A stretch of DNA of 64,000 nt from Lentilactobacillus kribbianus (GCF_013184075.1 NZ_JABEQQ010000001.1:744001-808000), one strand, 5' to 3'; shown: positions 1 through 8,583, numbered from the stretch's first letter. Notes: generated by a model not told the origin, from the letters alone. Numbers and translations are program-made.

Positions 1-2
1 AA

Positions 3-416
3 ATTATTACTAAGTATTTTCCGAGAAACATTGCAGCTGATGATGTTTATTTTAATGCTATTTTACCGGTATTACGCCGTTATTTCCGCTTTTTAGGAGT
101 GCAACATAAGATTAGTAATAGTCAAACGTTGATTAATGCAGTAGATGCAATTGATGTACAACAAGTTACGTTAGCTTCTCATGATTCTACCAAATGGTCC
201 GAAAAGAAGCGGGCCGGTATGCATTATCTATTTGGGGTTGATAATGGCTGTGGCAGTCTCGAAATGAATAAGTGGGCGGATGTTTTCAACATGCAGGTAC
301 CGTTAAACCTGAATGGTGAGTCACTACAAAATGCCTATAAAGATAATGATAAAGTCATTGTTTTAACGCCTAGACGCCGACAAGATGCAGCGGAAAAACT
401 GCGACGACGGCAATAA
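3..416 (+). CDS. Unrecognised protein, 5' end outside window
   Basis: This is the 3' part of a gene whose reading frame is open from base 3 with no stop before the TAA at 414-416. A GTG at 99 is the first in-window start codon, but the sequence upstream of it reads as continuous protein (aromatic and charged residues such as KYFPRN and LRRYFRF), so I treat the gene as truncated by the window edge rather than starting at 99. At least 137 residues are visible. The C-terminus is strongly basic (PRRRQDAAEKLRRRQ). I see no signal peptide, membrane segment or catalytic motif I can name, and I do not recognise the family. A perfect hairpin terminator follows immediately. Confidence 0.6.
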   Translation: MITKYFPRNIAADDVYFNAILPVLRRYFRFLGVQHKISNSQTLINAVDAIDVQQVTLASHDSTKWSEKKRAGMHYLFGVDNGCGSLEMNKWADVFNMQVPLNLNGESLQNAYKDNDKVIVLTPRRRQDAAEKLRRRQ

Positions 417-420
417 AAAA

Positions 421-458
421 CTTCGGTTTAAGTGAGAGCTTAAACCGAAGCTTTTTTA
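421..458. terminator. Bidirectional hairpin terminator
   Basis: A perfect 12-bp inverted repeat (CTTCGGTTTAAG / CTTAAACCGAAG) with a 6-base loop is flanked by A-runs on the left and T-runs on the right. It lies between convergent genes and can serve both strands. Confidence 0.85.
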
Positions 459-460
459 TT

Positions 461-661
461 TTATAAATTATCTAATTGAGTGATTGATTTAATAGTCAAC
501 ATGACTACTCCTTTAGCCGGCAATTCTACAAAGACGTGATCACCATTAACTGCTTGAACTTTACCTGTGTGGGTAACTTTGTTGGCAGTAATCCGCACAA
601 ATTGTTGACTTTGGCTAGCCTGAGCTAGGCGGGTTGCAATATTAGATTGAATTGTATTCAT
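461..661 (-). CDS. Small conserved-type hypothetical protein (66 aa)
   Basis: A 66-residue protein with no signal peptide or membrane segment. An AGGTGAT ribosome binding site precedes the ATG on the minus strand. The second half alternates short beta-strand-like stretches (FVRITANKVTHTGKVQAV, then DHVFVELP, then VVMLTIKSI), which looks like a small beta-barrel such as an SH3 or Sm fold. That structural reading is inference from the hydrophobic pattern only. It is convergent with the preceding gene and shares its terminator. Function unknown. Confidence 0.6.
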   Translation of the reverse strand: MNTIQSNIATRLAQASQSQQFVRITANKVTHTGKVQAVNGDHVFVELPAKGVVMLTIKSITQLDNL

Positions 662-794
662 AATATCACCTCGATTGAAACTATACTGTAAGACTAATTG
701 TTATAAATGTAAAGCAAATAACTCAGCTATTTAACTTTCAAAAAGAAAGTAGACGTTGTATAATATGTGAAAATAATAACAAGAGGTGAAAGAG

Positions 795-1016
795 ATGACT
801 GAAACAACCACGGATTATGCTCAAGAAGTATTGAATAACGCTAGTGACGGGGACCACTATCATTGGGTCGGTGAGTACCAGGGACGACCATATGAACCGC
901 TATTAATTTCTCATGATAATCATTGCGGTGCGGTCTTCTTAATCTCGCCACAAGATTTTGCTTCGGGAAAACGTTGCTACTTGCACCAACATTGTGGTTG
1001 GCACCCTAAAAAGTAA
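795..1016 (+). CDS. Small hypothetical protein (73 aa)
   Basis: I start this at the ATG at 795 because an AGAGGTGA ribosome binding site ends six bases upstream; the GTG at 786 lies inside that site. The product is 73 residues, soluble, with an unusually large number of histidines and two cysteines toward the end (GDHYHW, SHDNHCGA, CYLHQHCGWHP). The histidine/cysteine spacing could bind a metal, but no named motif is present. It stands alone between two terminators. Function not recognised. Confidence 0.6.
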   Translation: MTETTTDYAQEVLNNASDGDHYHWVGEYQGRPYEPLLISHDNHCGAVFLISPQDFASGKRCYLHQHCGWHPKK

Positions 1017-1083
1017 CAATTAATAATTGGTATAGTCATAATCGGTGAAAATAATCACGATAAGATTGGGATATTTGTTTGAT

Positions 1084-1121
1084 AAAGCACACTATGGTAT
1101 AGTTCATAGTGTGCTTTTTAT
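1084..1121 (+). terminator. Rho-independent terminator
   Basis: A 12-bp inverted repeat (AAGCACACTATG / CATAGTGTGCTT) with an 8-base loop is followed by a T-run. It ends the small gene at 795-1016. Confidence 0.85.
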
Positions 1122-1174
1122 ATTTAATTTAAACCTTTAAAATTTTGGATATGGTAATATTAAAAAAAGAAAAA

Positions 1175-1188
1175 TGAAATCGCTTACG
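1175..1188 (+). promoter_or_regulatory. cre site upstream of glpK
   Basis: TGAAATCGCTTACG matches the CcpA operator consensus TGWNANCGNTNWCA at all positions but the last. It lies 18 bases before the glpK start, between any promoter and the ribosome binding site, a typical place for catabolite repression by roadblock. Confidence 0.7.
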
Positions 1189-1206
1189 ATAGTTAGGAGA
1201 AAATAA

Positions 1207-2727
1207 ATGTTAACGGACCAAAAGAAATATATTTTATCAATTGACCAAGGGACCACCAGTACCCGTGCCATGATTTATGATCACTCCGGGCGCAAAATTA
1301 TCGAAGGCTATAAAGAAGTGGAACAAATTCTACCTCACAGTGGCTGGGTGGAAGAAGACCCCAATGAAATTTGGAATTCAGTTTTATCAGTGATTGCTAG
1401 TGCACTAATTGATGCCGGTGTTCATCCAGAAGATATCGAAGGCATTGGGATCTCTAATCAACGAGAAACTACCATTATTTGGGATAAAGAAACCGGTGAG
1501 CCGATTTATAATGCAATTGGTTGGCAATCTAAGCAAACGGCTAAATTAGCCCGTCAATTACATAATGATGGTTATGCTAACTTAATTCATAAAAAAACGG
1601 GCCTAATTATTGATTCATATTTCTCAGCTACTAAAATTCGTTGGATTTTAGATCACGTACCTGGGGCACAGGAACGGGCTGAAAAAGGCGAATTGTTATT
1701 TGGGACAGTAGATACCTGGTTAACTTGGAAATTATCTGGTGGCCGTTATCATGTCACTGATTACACTAATGCTAGTCGGACGATGCTGTTTAATATTCAC
1801 GCCTTACGTTGGGATGAAGATATCTTAAAATTAATGAATATTCCACTAGCAATGTTACCCGAAGTGAAAACTTCGAGTGAAGTTTACGGCACCACACAAA
1901 ATTACCAATTTTATGGAATTGAAGTGCCGATTGCCGGCTTAGTTGGTGATCAACAGGCGGCTTTGATTGGACAAATGGCGTTTGAACCCGGGATGGTGAA
2001 GAATACTTACGGTGACGGGGCCTTCTTAATTATGAACACCGGTTTAAAGCCCGAATTGTCAGACGAAAATTTATTAACGACGATTGCCTATAATATTGAT
2101 GGAACCGTTCATTATGCTTTAGAAGGTTCTATTTTTGCGGCTGGATCAGCGGTGAGTTGGTTGCACGATAACATGGAAATGATTGATAACGTGCCAGAAT
2201 CTAGACAAGCAGCGATGAATTCGACCGACAAAGATGAAGTTTATGTGGTACCAGCGTTTAACGGATTGGGGGCCCCTTATTGGGACCAAGACGTACGGGG
2301 ATCAGCATTTGGGATGACCCGTGGTACTACCCGAAATGATTTTGTTAAAGCTACTTTGCAATCAATTGCTTACTCTACTAAAGATATTGTGGAAACGATG
2401 GAACAAGATACCCACATTCGAATTCCACAATTAATGGCGGACGGTGGCGCATCAAGAAACCGTTATTTAATGCAATTTCAATCTGATATTTTAAATATTC
2501 CGATTGTGCGGGCTAATAATGAAGATACGACGGCCTTTGGTGCAGCTATTTTAGCTGGACTAGCAGTTGGCTTTTGGAAAGATCTAGATGAGGTCAAGGG
2601 ATTAGTGGAAAATGGTCGGCTATTTAAACCTAATATGACCGCTGATCATCGAGCTAAGTTGTATCGTGGCTGGAAGGCGGCGGTAGCGGCAACTCGGACG
2701 TTTAGAATTAATGAATTGGAAGAATAA
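1207..2727 (+). CDS. glpK: Glycerol kinase
   Basis: ATP-dependent phosphorylation of glycerol to sn-glycerol 3-phosphate in the cytoplasm. The protein has the FGGY-kinase layout and normal length (506 aa). The N-terminal phosphate loop is [10 protein letters not shown] (residues 11-20), the middle contains [13 protein letters not shown] (244-256), and the C-terminal domain contains [14 protein letters not shown]. An AGGAG ribosome binding site (1195-1199) precedes the ATG, and a cre site sits just upstream, so catabolite repression is likely. Oddity: at the activation-loop position where, as I recall, enterococcal and Bacillus enzymes carry the HPr-phosphorylated histidine (YHFFG), this protein reads YQFYG (Gln234). 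If the alignment holds, PTS activation by phosphorylation is lost. The gene is monocistronic; glpO and glpF are not adjacent. Confidence 0.97.
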   Translation: MLTDQKKYILSIDQGTTSTRAMIYDHSGRKIIEGYKEVEQILPHSGWVEEDPNEIWNSVLSVIASALIDAGVHPEDIEGIGISNQRETTIIWDKETGEPIYNAIGWQSKQTAKLARQLHNDGYANLIHKKTGLIIDSYFSATKIRWILDHVPGAQERAEKGELLFGTVDTWLTWKLSGGRYHVTDYTNASRTMLFNIHALRWDEDILKLMNIPLAMLPEVKTSSEVYGTTQNYQFYGIEVPIAGLVGDQQAALIGQMAFEPGMVKNTYGDGAFLIMNTGLKPELSDENLLTTIAYNIDGTVHYALEGSIFAAGSAVSWLHDNMEMIDNVPESRQAAMNSTDKDEVYVVPAFNGLGAPYWDQDVRGSAFGMTRGTTRNDFVKATLQSIAYSTKDIVETMEQDTHIRIPQLMADGGASRNRYLMQFQSDILNIPIVRANNEDTTAFGAAILAGLAVGFWKDLDEVKGLVENGRLFKPNMTADHRAKLYRGWKAAVAATRTFRINELEE

Positions 2728-2940
2728 TGGAAGGTACTGACCTAAGCGTTTAGACTTCGAGCACTAACCTAGCATAGTCAAAATCCCGAAGTTGGATTTA
2801 GACTAAGCGTAGTTAGGTAAGAAGTTTGCTTAGGGAGGTCCAGTTAATTGTAGTTAGGTAAAAAAGTTGCCTTTTGTAGCTCGGTTATGGAAGGTAATGC
2901 TAAACCGTTTAGAAAAAGCCAAAATTAAAGCACCATATAA
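2728..2940. repeat. Structured non-coding stretch with internal repeats
   Basis: No gene. Two related copies of a roughly 28-bp unit occur (2727-2755 and 2887-2914, both beginning TGGAAGGTA and ending CGTTTAGA). TAGTTAGGTAA occurs twice (2810-2820 and 2851-2861). There are inverted segments (ACTTCG / CGAAGT; CTAAGC / GCTTAG; GACCT / AGGTC) that could fold into one large hairpin. TAGTTAGGTA recurs in another intergenic region (20857-20866), and a near-match is found on the opposite strand at 8454-8463. Confidence 0.4.
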
Positions 2941-2968
2941 AAAAGACAGCCAAAAGGCTGTCTTTTTT
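2941..2968. terminator. Bidirectional terminator
   Basis: An 11-bp perfect stem (AAAAGACAGCC / GGCTGTCTTTT) with an AAAA loop and T-run separates the glpK side from the convergent minus-strand gene. Confidence 0.85.
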
Positions 2969-3380
2969 AATCTTCTTTTAAATAATGACTACTTATTAAC
3001 AAATCTTTGGAACGTTTATCCGCAGGTTGAAAACCTTTATTAAAGAGATGCCGGAAATAAAATAAATTATAAAAACCGGCCCATCCAATTTGGAGGACGT
3101 AAGCAATCATGGGATATGCAGTGGTAAATGGTTGACCAATGGCCATGGAAAAGCCCATGCCCACGATTAATTCCACGCCGACCATACAAAAGAAGTTGTA
3201 CCAATCCGAGCGGAAAATGGCGGGAAGTAAACCAAATAATAAAGTGGTCCAAGAAAAACCAACTTTTCCAATGCGCATATTACCGTCTTGATTCTTAACG
3301 ACCGCAAAATTGGGCGGAATGGGAATTTGATTGTTATTTTGATCATCATTATTACCATTATTTCCAAAAGGATTTTGCAT
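2967..3380 (-). CDS. Small membrane protein, DUF2628-like
   Basis: 137 residues. An Asn/Gln-rich N-terminus (about residues 1-20) is followed by a domain beginning near KVGFSWTTLLFGLLPAIFRSDW. It has three hydrophobic stretches (roughly residues 43-57, 65-84, 90-108). The pattern of a Phe-Ser-Trp followed by a short helix, an Arg-x-Asp-Trp and paired membrane helices resembles the DUF2628 family of small bacterial inner-membrane proteins, whose function is unknown. The gene lies 14 bp downstream of the rRNA methyltransferase gene on the same strand, so the two are probably co-transcribed. A terminator follows. Confidence 0.6.
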   Translation of the reverse strand: MQNPFGNNGNNDDQNNNQIPIPPNFAVVKNQDGNMRIGKVGFSWTTLLFGLLPAIFRSDWYNFFCMVGVELIVGMGFSMAIGQPFTTAYPMIAYVLQIGWAGFYNLFYFRHLFNKGFQPADKRSKDLLISSHYLKED

Positions 3381-3394
3381 GTCATTCCTGCTTT

Positions 3395-4807
3395 CTAGTC
3401 TTTTTTAGTAAACGTTACGACGGCTTCAACCCGAGCGGTTTGGGGGAGCATATCGATTGTTTGAATTTTGTTAACATGATATTTACGAGTTAACTTTACC
3501 AAATCGCGAGCCATCGTTGATGGGTTACATGAAATGTAGACAAATTGATCGGGCGCACTTGCTAAGATAGCGTCAATCAGTGAATCAGCTAATCCAGTTC
3601 GTGGTGGATCCACGATAATAATATCGGGTTCAAAGCCTTCGTCTAGCCACTTAGGTAAAATGGCTTCGGCTTCACCGACTTCATAGTGGGCATTAGTGAT
3701 GCCATTCTTTTGGGCATTTTCATTGGCATCTGCTACCGCTTCGGCAATCGTGTCCATACCACGAACTTCGGCAACGTAGTCAGCAGCGGTTAACCCAATG
3801 GTTCCCACGCCAGCATAAGTATCGACTAACTTTTCGCTACCATCTAATTGAAGGGCGTCAAAGGCCTCGTGATAAAGAGTCGGGGTCATGAAGGGGTTCA
3901 ACTGAAGAAAGGCGCGAGCTGATAAATCAAACTCTAATCCATCTAGGATTTCGGTAATAGCGGTCTTTCCAGCTAAATGAAGAGTTTTTTCACCCCACAC
4001 GAGTGAGGTTTTACCGGGATTGATATTTTGCATCACTGAAACGACTTCCGGTAGCTCGGCTTTAATTCGTTCTAAAAGTTGATGTTTCTTTAGTAACTTC
4101 GCACTTTGAGTTACAAAAGTTACTTGAACTTCATTAGTGGCTACAGCGGCCCGCACAACAATAGTTTTAATGATACCGGAATTTTGCTCTTCGTTATAAA
4201 CGGGAATTTGCAATTCTTCTACCATTGCGACCAAAGCCCGCATTACCTTCATGGTTAATGGATATTGCAAGGCACTGGTTTTAAGGTCGACAACGTCATG
4301 ACTCCGTGATTTATACAAACCGGCAACCACGTTACCATTTTGTTCGCGAACTTGAAATTGGGCCTTGTTTCGGTATTCAATCGGTTCATCCATTCCAATA
4401 GTAGCTGGAATTTTATAATGCTTATAACCGGCTGGCTTGAATTTTTCGAGGGATTGAATCACAACATCACGCTTATACTCTAATTGCTCAGGGTAAGCCA
4501 AATTCTCGAGTTCAAAGCCACCGACTTCATTGGCATAAGCATCAACGGGATCAATTCGGTGTTCACTAGGGACTAGAATTTCATCTAGTGAAGCGCGGAT
4601 AAAGCGGGGAAGGTCAGCTTCAACTGTTACCATCACCGTTTCATCTTTGAGTGCGCCCGGAACGAAAACTAGTTTGCGTTCGAAATAACCAATTCCTTCA
4701 CCGTTAATGCCGAGACGTTTAATTTTAACTTTGAGACGATCACCTTCGTCCACATGGACTTGATCATCATAATAATTATCTTGATATCGATTATTGTATT
4801 TGCTCAT
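3395..4807 (-). CDS. rlmCD: 23S rRNA (uracil-5-)-methyltransferase, RlmCD/RumA type
   Basis: SAM-dependent C5 methylation of uridine in 23S rRNA. The N-terminus carries a TRAM-like beta-barrel (residues about 18-80). The C-terminal Rossmann domain has LVDTYAGVGTIGL (SAM loop), IIIVDPPRTGL, the catalytic-cysteine motif YISCNPSTMARDL and the family's closing MLPQTARVEAVV. The only cysteine I see is the catalytic one, so the iron-sulfur cluster of E. coli RumA is absent. This is common among Firmicutes members. At 470 aa the length is normal. It is followed at 14 bp by a small membrane protein gene on the same strand. Assignment as RlmCD rather than a tRNA TrmA/TrmFO homologue rests on the TRAM domain and length. 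Confidence 0.9.
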   Translation of the reverse strand: MSKYNNRYQDNYYDDQVHVDEGDRLKVKIKRLGINGEGIGYFERKLVFVPGALKDETVMVTVEADLPRFIRASLDEILVPSEHRIDPVDAYANEVGGFELENLAYPEQLEYKRDVVIQSLEKFKPAGYKHYKIPATIGMDEPIEYRNKAQFQVREQNGNVVAGLYKSRSHDVVDLKTSALQYPLTMKVMRALVAMVEELQIPVYNEEQNSGIIKTIVVRAAVATNEVQVTFVTQSAKLLKKHQLLERIKAELPEVVSVMQNINPGKTSLVWGEKTLHLAGKTAITEILDGLEFDLSARAFLQLNPFMTPTLYHEAFDALQLDGSEKLVDTYAGVGTIGLTAADYVAEVRGMDTIAEAVADANENAQKNGITNAHYEVGEAEAILPKWLDEGFEPDIIIVDPPRTGLADSLIDAILASAPDQFVYISCNPSTMARDLVKLTRKYHVNKIQTIDMLPQTARVEAVVTFTKKD

Positions 4808-5051
4808 AGGTACTTCCTTAATTCCTTAGTATTCTGCCTATTATAGCAGAAAATCTAAATTTATGAGCAAGTGTCGGGTTCAAATATTTCATTAAAGGAT
4901 TTCTATTCAGATATTAAAATAGTTGATGAGGTTAATTTAGAGTTGACGGTCATTTTAAATTGGAAATGATAGCGCTACACTGTGTTCGTAAATATATGGT
5001 ATACTTTTCTCAATTAAGAAAAATTTAAGGCTGCTTAAGGGAGGAATCGCA

Positions 5052-5909
5052 ATGCAAAGAGAAGTTGCATTAGTAACCGGGGCTTCGTCTGGAATTGGTA
5101 AACAAATTGCTAAAAATTTAAAACGCAACGGGTTTAACGTTTATGGTTTGGCTCGACGCGTGGATCAAATGAATGAATTAGATGATTTAGGTATTAATAC
5201 TATGTATCTCGATGTCGCTGATGAGGAGAGCGTTGATCAGGCAGTTAAGCAAATTGCCGCGCAAACTGATGGCCACATTGACGTCTTAGTCAATAACGCT
5301 GGTTATGGTTCATTTGGAGCGGTAGAAGAAGTACCGCTTGAAGAAGGCGAATACCAATTTAAGGTTAACGTCTTTGGTACGATGAAGATGATTCAAGCAG
5401 TCTTACCTTACATGCGTGAACAACATCAAGGCCGGATTATCAACATCTCTTCTGTTGATGGTAAGGTCAGTCATTTACTTGGCAGTTGGTATGTCGGTTC
5501 TAAGTTTGCGATTGAAGGTATTAGTGATTCGCTACGCTTGGAATTGAATCCCTTTGGCATTGACGTCATTGTTATTGAACCCGGGGCGGTGGAATCTGAT
5601 TGGGCCGCCATTGCAATGGACAAATTAATTGATAGTTCTGCCAATGGTCCCTATGCGGGCTTAGCCCAACAATCGGCTAACTTTATGGAAATTTCAGCTA
5701 AGTTTGCATCAAAGCCCCGCGTCATCGCTCGGTTAGTTGACTTAGCCGCCATTAGTAAACGTCCTAAGACTCGGTATACTGCCGGGTCCGGTCACCAAGC
5801 CATTGCGTTGCGTAAAATTTTACCAGATCGCACCTTTGATGCTTTGATGAATGCTATGTATCGTTATGTGACGAAAACGGCTAATCGTAAAATCGCTGAA
5901 AATCGTTAA
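5052..5909 (+). CDS. Short-chain dehydrogenase/reductase
   Basis: A 285-residue NAD(P)-dependent oxidoreductase of the classical SDR family. It has the glycine-rich cofactor loop TGASSGIG (residues 9-16), the structural NNAG motif, the catalytic serine in NISSVDGK and the catalytic YxxxK in WYVGSKFAIEG. The arginine following the nucleotide loop (LARRVDQ) suggests NADP(H) preference. The substrate cannot be deduced. Members of similar length are often annotated as retinol- or 3-oxoacyl-type dehydrogenases in lactobacilli, but that is only by homology. GGAGG at 5041-5045 sets the start. Upstream lies a TGATAGCGCT palindrome (from 4967) that could be an operator. The gene directly precedes the TPP riboswitch but is a separate unit. 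Confidence 0.85.
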   Translation: MQREVALVTGASSGIGKQIAKNLKRNGFNVYGLARRVDQMNELDDLGINTMYLDVADEESVDQAVKQIAAQTDGHIDVLVNNAGYGSFGAVEEVPLEEGEYQFKVNVFGTMKMIQAVLPYMREQHQGRIINISSVDGKVSHLLGSWYVGSKFAIEGISDSLRLELNPFGIDVIVIEPGAVESDWAAIAMDKLIDSSANGPYAGLAQQSANFMEISAKFASKPRVIARLVDLAAISKRPKTRYTAGSGHQAIALRKILPDRTFDALMNAMYRYVTKTANRKIAENR

Positions 5910-5920
5910 TCAAATAAATA

Positions 5921-6015
5921 AACACTAGGGGTGCCACCGTTTTAGTGGCTGAGATGAACCTGAACGGTTTAATCCCTTCGAACCTGTAAGTTAATACTTG
6001 CGTAGGAAATGTGTT
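5921..6015 (+). ncRNA. TPP riboswitch (THI element)
   Basis: The conserved blocks of the thiamine pyrophosphate aptamer are present in order: GGGGTGCC (5928-5934 region), GTGGCTGAGATGAACC, AATCCCTTCGAACCTG, and GTTAATACTTGCGTAGGAAA. A closing P1 helix forms between ACAC (5922-5925) and GTGT (6011-6014). It sits directly upstream of thiMDE and is followed by a hairpin with a T-run, so it most likely works by TPP-induced premature termination. Confidence 0.95.
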
Positions 6016-6021
6016 CAGTTG

Positions 6022-6063
6022 AACCGTTACCCACGTGAAACTACGTCTTGGTAGCGGTTTTTT
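6022..6063 (+). terminator. Riboswitch-controlled terminator (expression platform)
   Basis: AACCGTTACC pairs with GGTAGCGGTT (one G-T pair) and runs into TTTT. This hairpin immediately follows the TPP aptamer and lies before the thiM ribosome binding site, so it is the likely regulated terminator. Confidence 0.8.
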
Positions 6064-6094
6064 GCTGCCAAGCAATCACGAGGAGCAGATAATA

Positions 6095-6898
6095 ATGAAA
6101 ATCAATTTACTAAACCAAGTTAAACAACAAAACCCACTCGCTTTTAATTTAGCGAACAATGTCACCATTCAAGATGTGGCCAATGGTATTAACGCCATTG
6201 GAGGGTCGCCAATTATGTCCAGTGAAGTAGTGGAAGCTAAGGATATGGTGGCTATGGCTGATTCAGTCACGATTAATTTAGGGACCATTACGGAAATGCA
6301 ATTTGAACAAATGCAGGTAGTCGGTCGGGTGGCTAATGAACTTGATAAACCCTTAATTTTAGATCCCGTTGCGGTGGCCGTTCCGTATCGTTTCAAACAT
6401 TGTCAGGAATTATTAGCAGAATTACAGTTTGCGGTGATTCGGGGGAATGCTGGCGAAATTGCGGCATTGGCTGGAGAAAAATGGCAGGCTAAAGGCATCG
6501 ATGCCGGTGATGGTGATGGTGATCTAGTCGCCATTGCGAAGCGATTAGCTAATAAACAGCACTGTGTGGTAGTGGTTAGTGGAGCGGTCGATATTGTGAC
6601 TGATGGGCAATTAGTCACTAAAATTTACAATCAAACAGACTTGTTTAAGCTACACGTGGGATCTGGCGACATGCTTTCCAGTACTATTGGGGTGTTTGCT
6701 GGAGTTACCGCTAATTATTATGAAGCTGCTCAAGCCGCTAGTTTGGTATTTGCCGTGGCGGGTCAAGTCGTGGCCGAACAAATGAAGCAACCCTTAGCAG
6801 GTAGTTTCGGCGCACAATTGATTGATGAGTTATACTTATTAACGGAAGCAACTGTAGCGGAAAAATCTAAATACGAGGAGGACGAAAATGGTAAATGA
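6095..6898 (+). CDS. thiM: Hydroxyethylthiazole kinase
   Basis: ATP-dependent phosphorylation of 4-methyl-5-(2-hydroxyethyl)thiazole in thiamine salvage. The start is ATG 6095 behind GAGGAG (6080-6085). An upstream in-frame start would lie inside the riboswitch terminator and is rejected. The product is 267 aa with the ribokinase-like fold: NNVTIQDVANG near the N-terminus, IRGNAGEIAAL (115-125) and the anion-hole motif VGSGDMLSS (188-196). The catalytic position is Asp192, where, as I recall, the Bacillus subtilis enzyme has a cysteine. Aspartate is the usual base in the wider ribokinase superfamily. First gene of the riboswitch-controlled thiM-thiD-thiE operon; the stop overlaps the thiD start by 11 bases. 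Confidence 0.95.
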   Translation: MKINLLNQVKQQNPLAFNLANNVTIQDVANGINAIGGSPIMSSEVVEAKDMVAMADSVTINLGTITEMQFEQMQVVGRVANELDKPLILDPVAVAVPYRFKHCQELLAELQFAVIRGNAGEIAALAGEKWQAKGIDAGDGDGDLVAIAKRLANKQHCVVVVSGAVDIVTDGQLVTKIYNQTDLFKLHVGSGDMLSSTIGVFAGVTANYYEAAQAASLVFAVAGQVVAEQMKQPLAGSFGAQLIDELYLLTEATVAEKSKYEEDENGK

Positions 6899-7691
6899 GT
6901 TTCCACAGGCATTGACCGTGGCGGGCACCGATAGTGGTGGTGGCGCCGGGGTTATGGCTGACATTAAAACCATGCAAGAACGGCATGTTTTTGCCGCAGC
7001 TGTCGTTGTGGCCGTCACCGCCCAAAATACGATTGGGGTATCTGATTTTATGGCGATGCCGACTAAATTAATTGACGAACAATTTAAGGCCGTGGCTGAT
7101 GATTTAAAGATCAGAGCGGTTAAAACGGGGATGTTGGCGGATGTTACCAGTGTGCAAACGGTGGTCCGTAACTTTGAGACATATGATTTCGGTCCATTAA
7201 CGGTAGACCCAGTAATGATTGCTAAGGGGGGCGCCAAACTACTGGCCGATGATGCGATTAAGACGGTTAGAGATGAATTATTACCGTTAGCTACCATTGT
7301 GACACCCAATCTACCAGAAGCTGAAGAACTCACCGAAATGCATATTAAAGATGAGGCGACTATGCAACTGGCAGGGCATCGTTTACAAGAATTAGGCGCT
7401 AAAAACGTTATTGTCAAAGGGGGACACTCTGACGGCAATCAAGTTAGCGACTTTGTGTTATTAGAAGATGGTCAATCATTTTGGCTATCAGCTCCACGCA
7501 TTGATACGGTGAGAACCCATGGCACTGGTGATACTTTATCATCAGCAATCACTGCTGAATTAGCTAAGGAAAATGACATTGAAACCGCCATTCGCACCGC
7601 GAAAAAATATGTACAAGCAACCATTGCCGATGGAATTGAAGTTGGTCATGGTCACGGACCGCTCAATCACTGGGCCGGCCGAAATATCTAG
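6888..7691 (+). CDS. thiD: Hydroxymethylpyrimidine / phosphomethylpyrimidine kinase
   Basis: Two successive phosphorylations of hydroxymethylpyrimidine (HMP to HMP-P to HMP-PP) for thiamine synthesis. The 267-residue protein has the family N-terminus ALTVAGTDSGGGAGVMADIK, KTGMLAD (79-85), VDPVMIAKGG and the active-site loop THGTGDTLSSAI (210-221) with Asp215 as the presumed base. It overlaps thiM by 11 bp, so it is translationally coupled. A GAGGAGGA ribosome binding site (6875-6882) lies inside the thiM coding sequence. With thiM and thiE it forms a salvage pathway from the two thiamine precursors; de novo genes (thiC, thiG) are absent here. Confidence 0.95.
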   Translation: MVNEFPQALTVAGTDSGGGAGVMADIKTMQERHVFAAAVVVAVTAQNTIGVSDFMAMPTKLIDEQFKAVADDLKIRAVKTGMLADVTSVQTVVRNFETYDFGPLTVDPVMIAKGGAKLLADDAIKTVRDELLPLATIVTPNLPEAEELTEMHIKDEATMQLAGHRLQELGAKNVIVKGGHSDGNQVSDFVLLEDGQSFWLSAPRIDTVRTHGTGDTLSSAITAELAKENDIETAIRTAKKYVQATIADGIEVGHGHGPLNHWAGRNI

Positions 7692-7701
7692 GAGGAAGAA
7701 T

Positions 7702-8355
7702 ATGAGTGTTACTTTTGAACCGGGCCTTTTGAAGGCCTACTTTGTAGCGGGAACGCAAGATCTACAACCCACCCAGAGTTTACCAGGAGTATTAACTGAT
7801 GCTATTTTAGCGGGAATTACGGCGTTTCAATTTCGAGAAAAAGGCCCTAATGCGTTAAAGGGATTAGCTAAACGACAGTTGGCGGAAATCTTGCAAAAGA
7901 AGTGTAAGGCAGCTAATATTCCCTTCATCATTGACGATGATTTGGAATTAGCTATGGCCATTGATGCTGATGGAATTCACGTTGGTCAAGATGATTTGTC
8001 CGTTCAAACGGTGTTAAGTCGTGTCCGACAACGTCGCATGTTTGTAGGATTATCAGCTAGCAATGCCACTGAAATTGAAAATGCCAATCAACATGAACGA
8101 ATTGCTTACATAGGATCTGGTCCGATCTTTCCTACCACTTCCAAAGCCGATGCTGATCCGGTTATTGGCATTCCGGAATTAACTAATTTGGTAAAATTAA
8201 GTAACAAACCAATTGTAGCGATCGGGGGAATCACCGAAGCTAATATTGCTGAATTAAAACCCACCGGTGTCTCTGGGGCAGCAGTTATTTCTATGATTAC
8301 TAGAAGTGATGACGTTGTACACACGGTGGCCACCATGAAAGAAGTATTTGATTAA
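7702..8355 (+). CDS. thiE: Thiamine-phosphate synthase
   Basis: Joins HMP-PP and thiazole phosphate to thiamine phosphate with release of pyrophosphate. I start at ATG 7702 behind AGGAGGA (7690-7696); the open frame extends further upstream into thiD but without support. The 217-residue TIM-barrel protein shows FQFREKG (phosphate-binding arginine/lysine region), PFIIDDDLELAMAIDADGIHVGQDD (in two parts: IIDDDLELA and DGIHVGQDD), YIGSGPIFPTTSK and PIVAIGGI near the C-terminal phosphate site. Last gene of the TPP-regulated operon, followed by a weak terminator. Confidence 0.95.
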   Translation: MSVTFEPGLLKAYFVAGTQDLQPTQSLPGVLTDAILAGITAFQFREKGPNALKGLAKRQLAEILQKKCKAANIPFIIDDDLELAMAIDADGIHVGQDDLSVQTVLSRVRQRRMFVGLSASNATEIENANQHERIAYIGSGPIFPTTSKADADPVIGIPELTNLVKLSNKPIVAIGGITEANIAELKPTGVSGAAVISMITRSDDVVHTVATMKEVFD

Positions 8356-8362
8356 TAAGCTG

Positions 8363-8391
8363 AGCTGGAGTCTATGACTCTGGCTTTTTTT
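8363..8391 (+). terminator. Terminator after thiE
   Basis: AGCTGGAGTC pairs with GACTCTGGCT (two wobble pairs, loop TAT) followed by seven T. Confidence 0.7.
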
Positions 8392-8583
8392 ATGAATAAT
8401 AAGGAGTGCCTGTTGGTTTTATTAATTCTTAACCATTTGGCAAACGCTTAGGCACCTAACTATTATCGAGGGATTGACCGATTAATGCAGTGATTTCAAC
8501 GGATAATTTGGTTTACTTTTAAGACCACAGTGATATACTCAGGCACATATCAAATTAACGGGCGTAAGTCTTAGGAGGAATCT

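Noticed and set aside
6028-6043. Sequence CCCACGTGAAAC resembling a parS half
   Set aside because: Only the right half fits TGTTCCACGTGAAACA, and it is part of the terminator hairpin loop of the TPP riboswitch.
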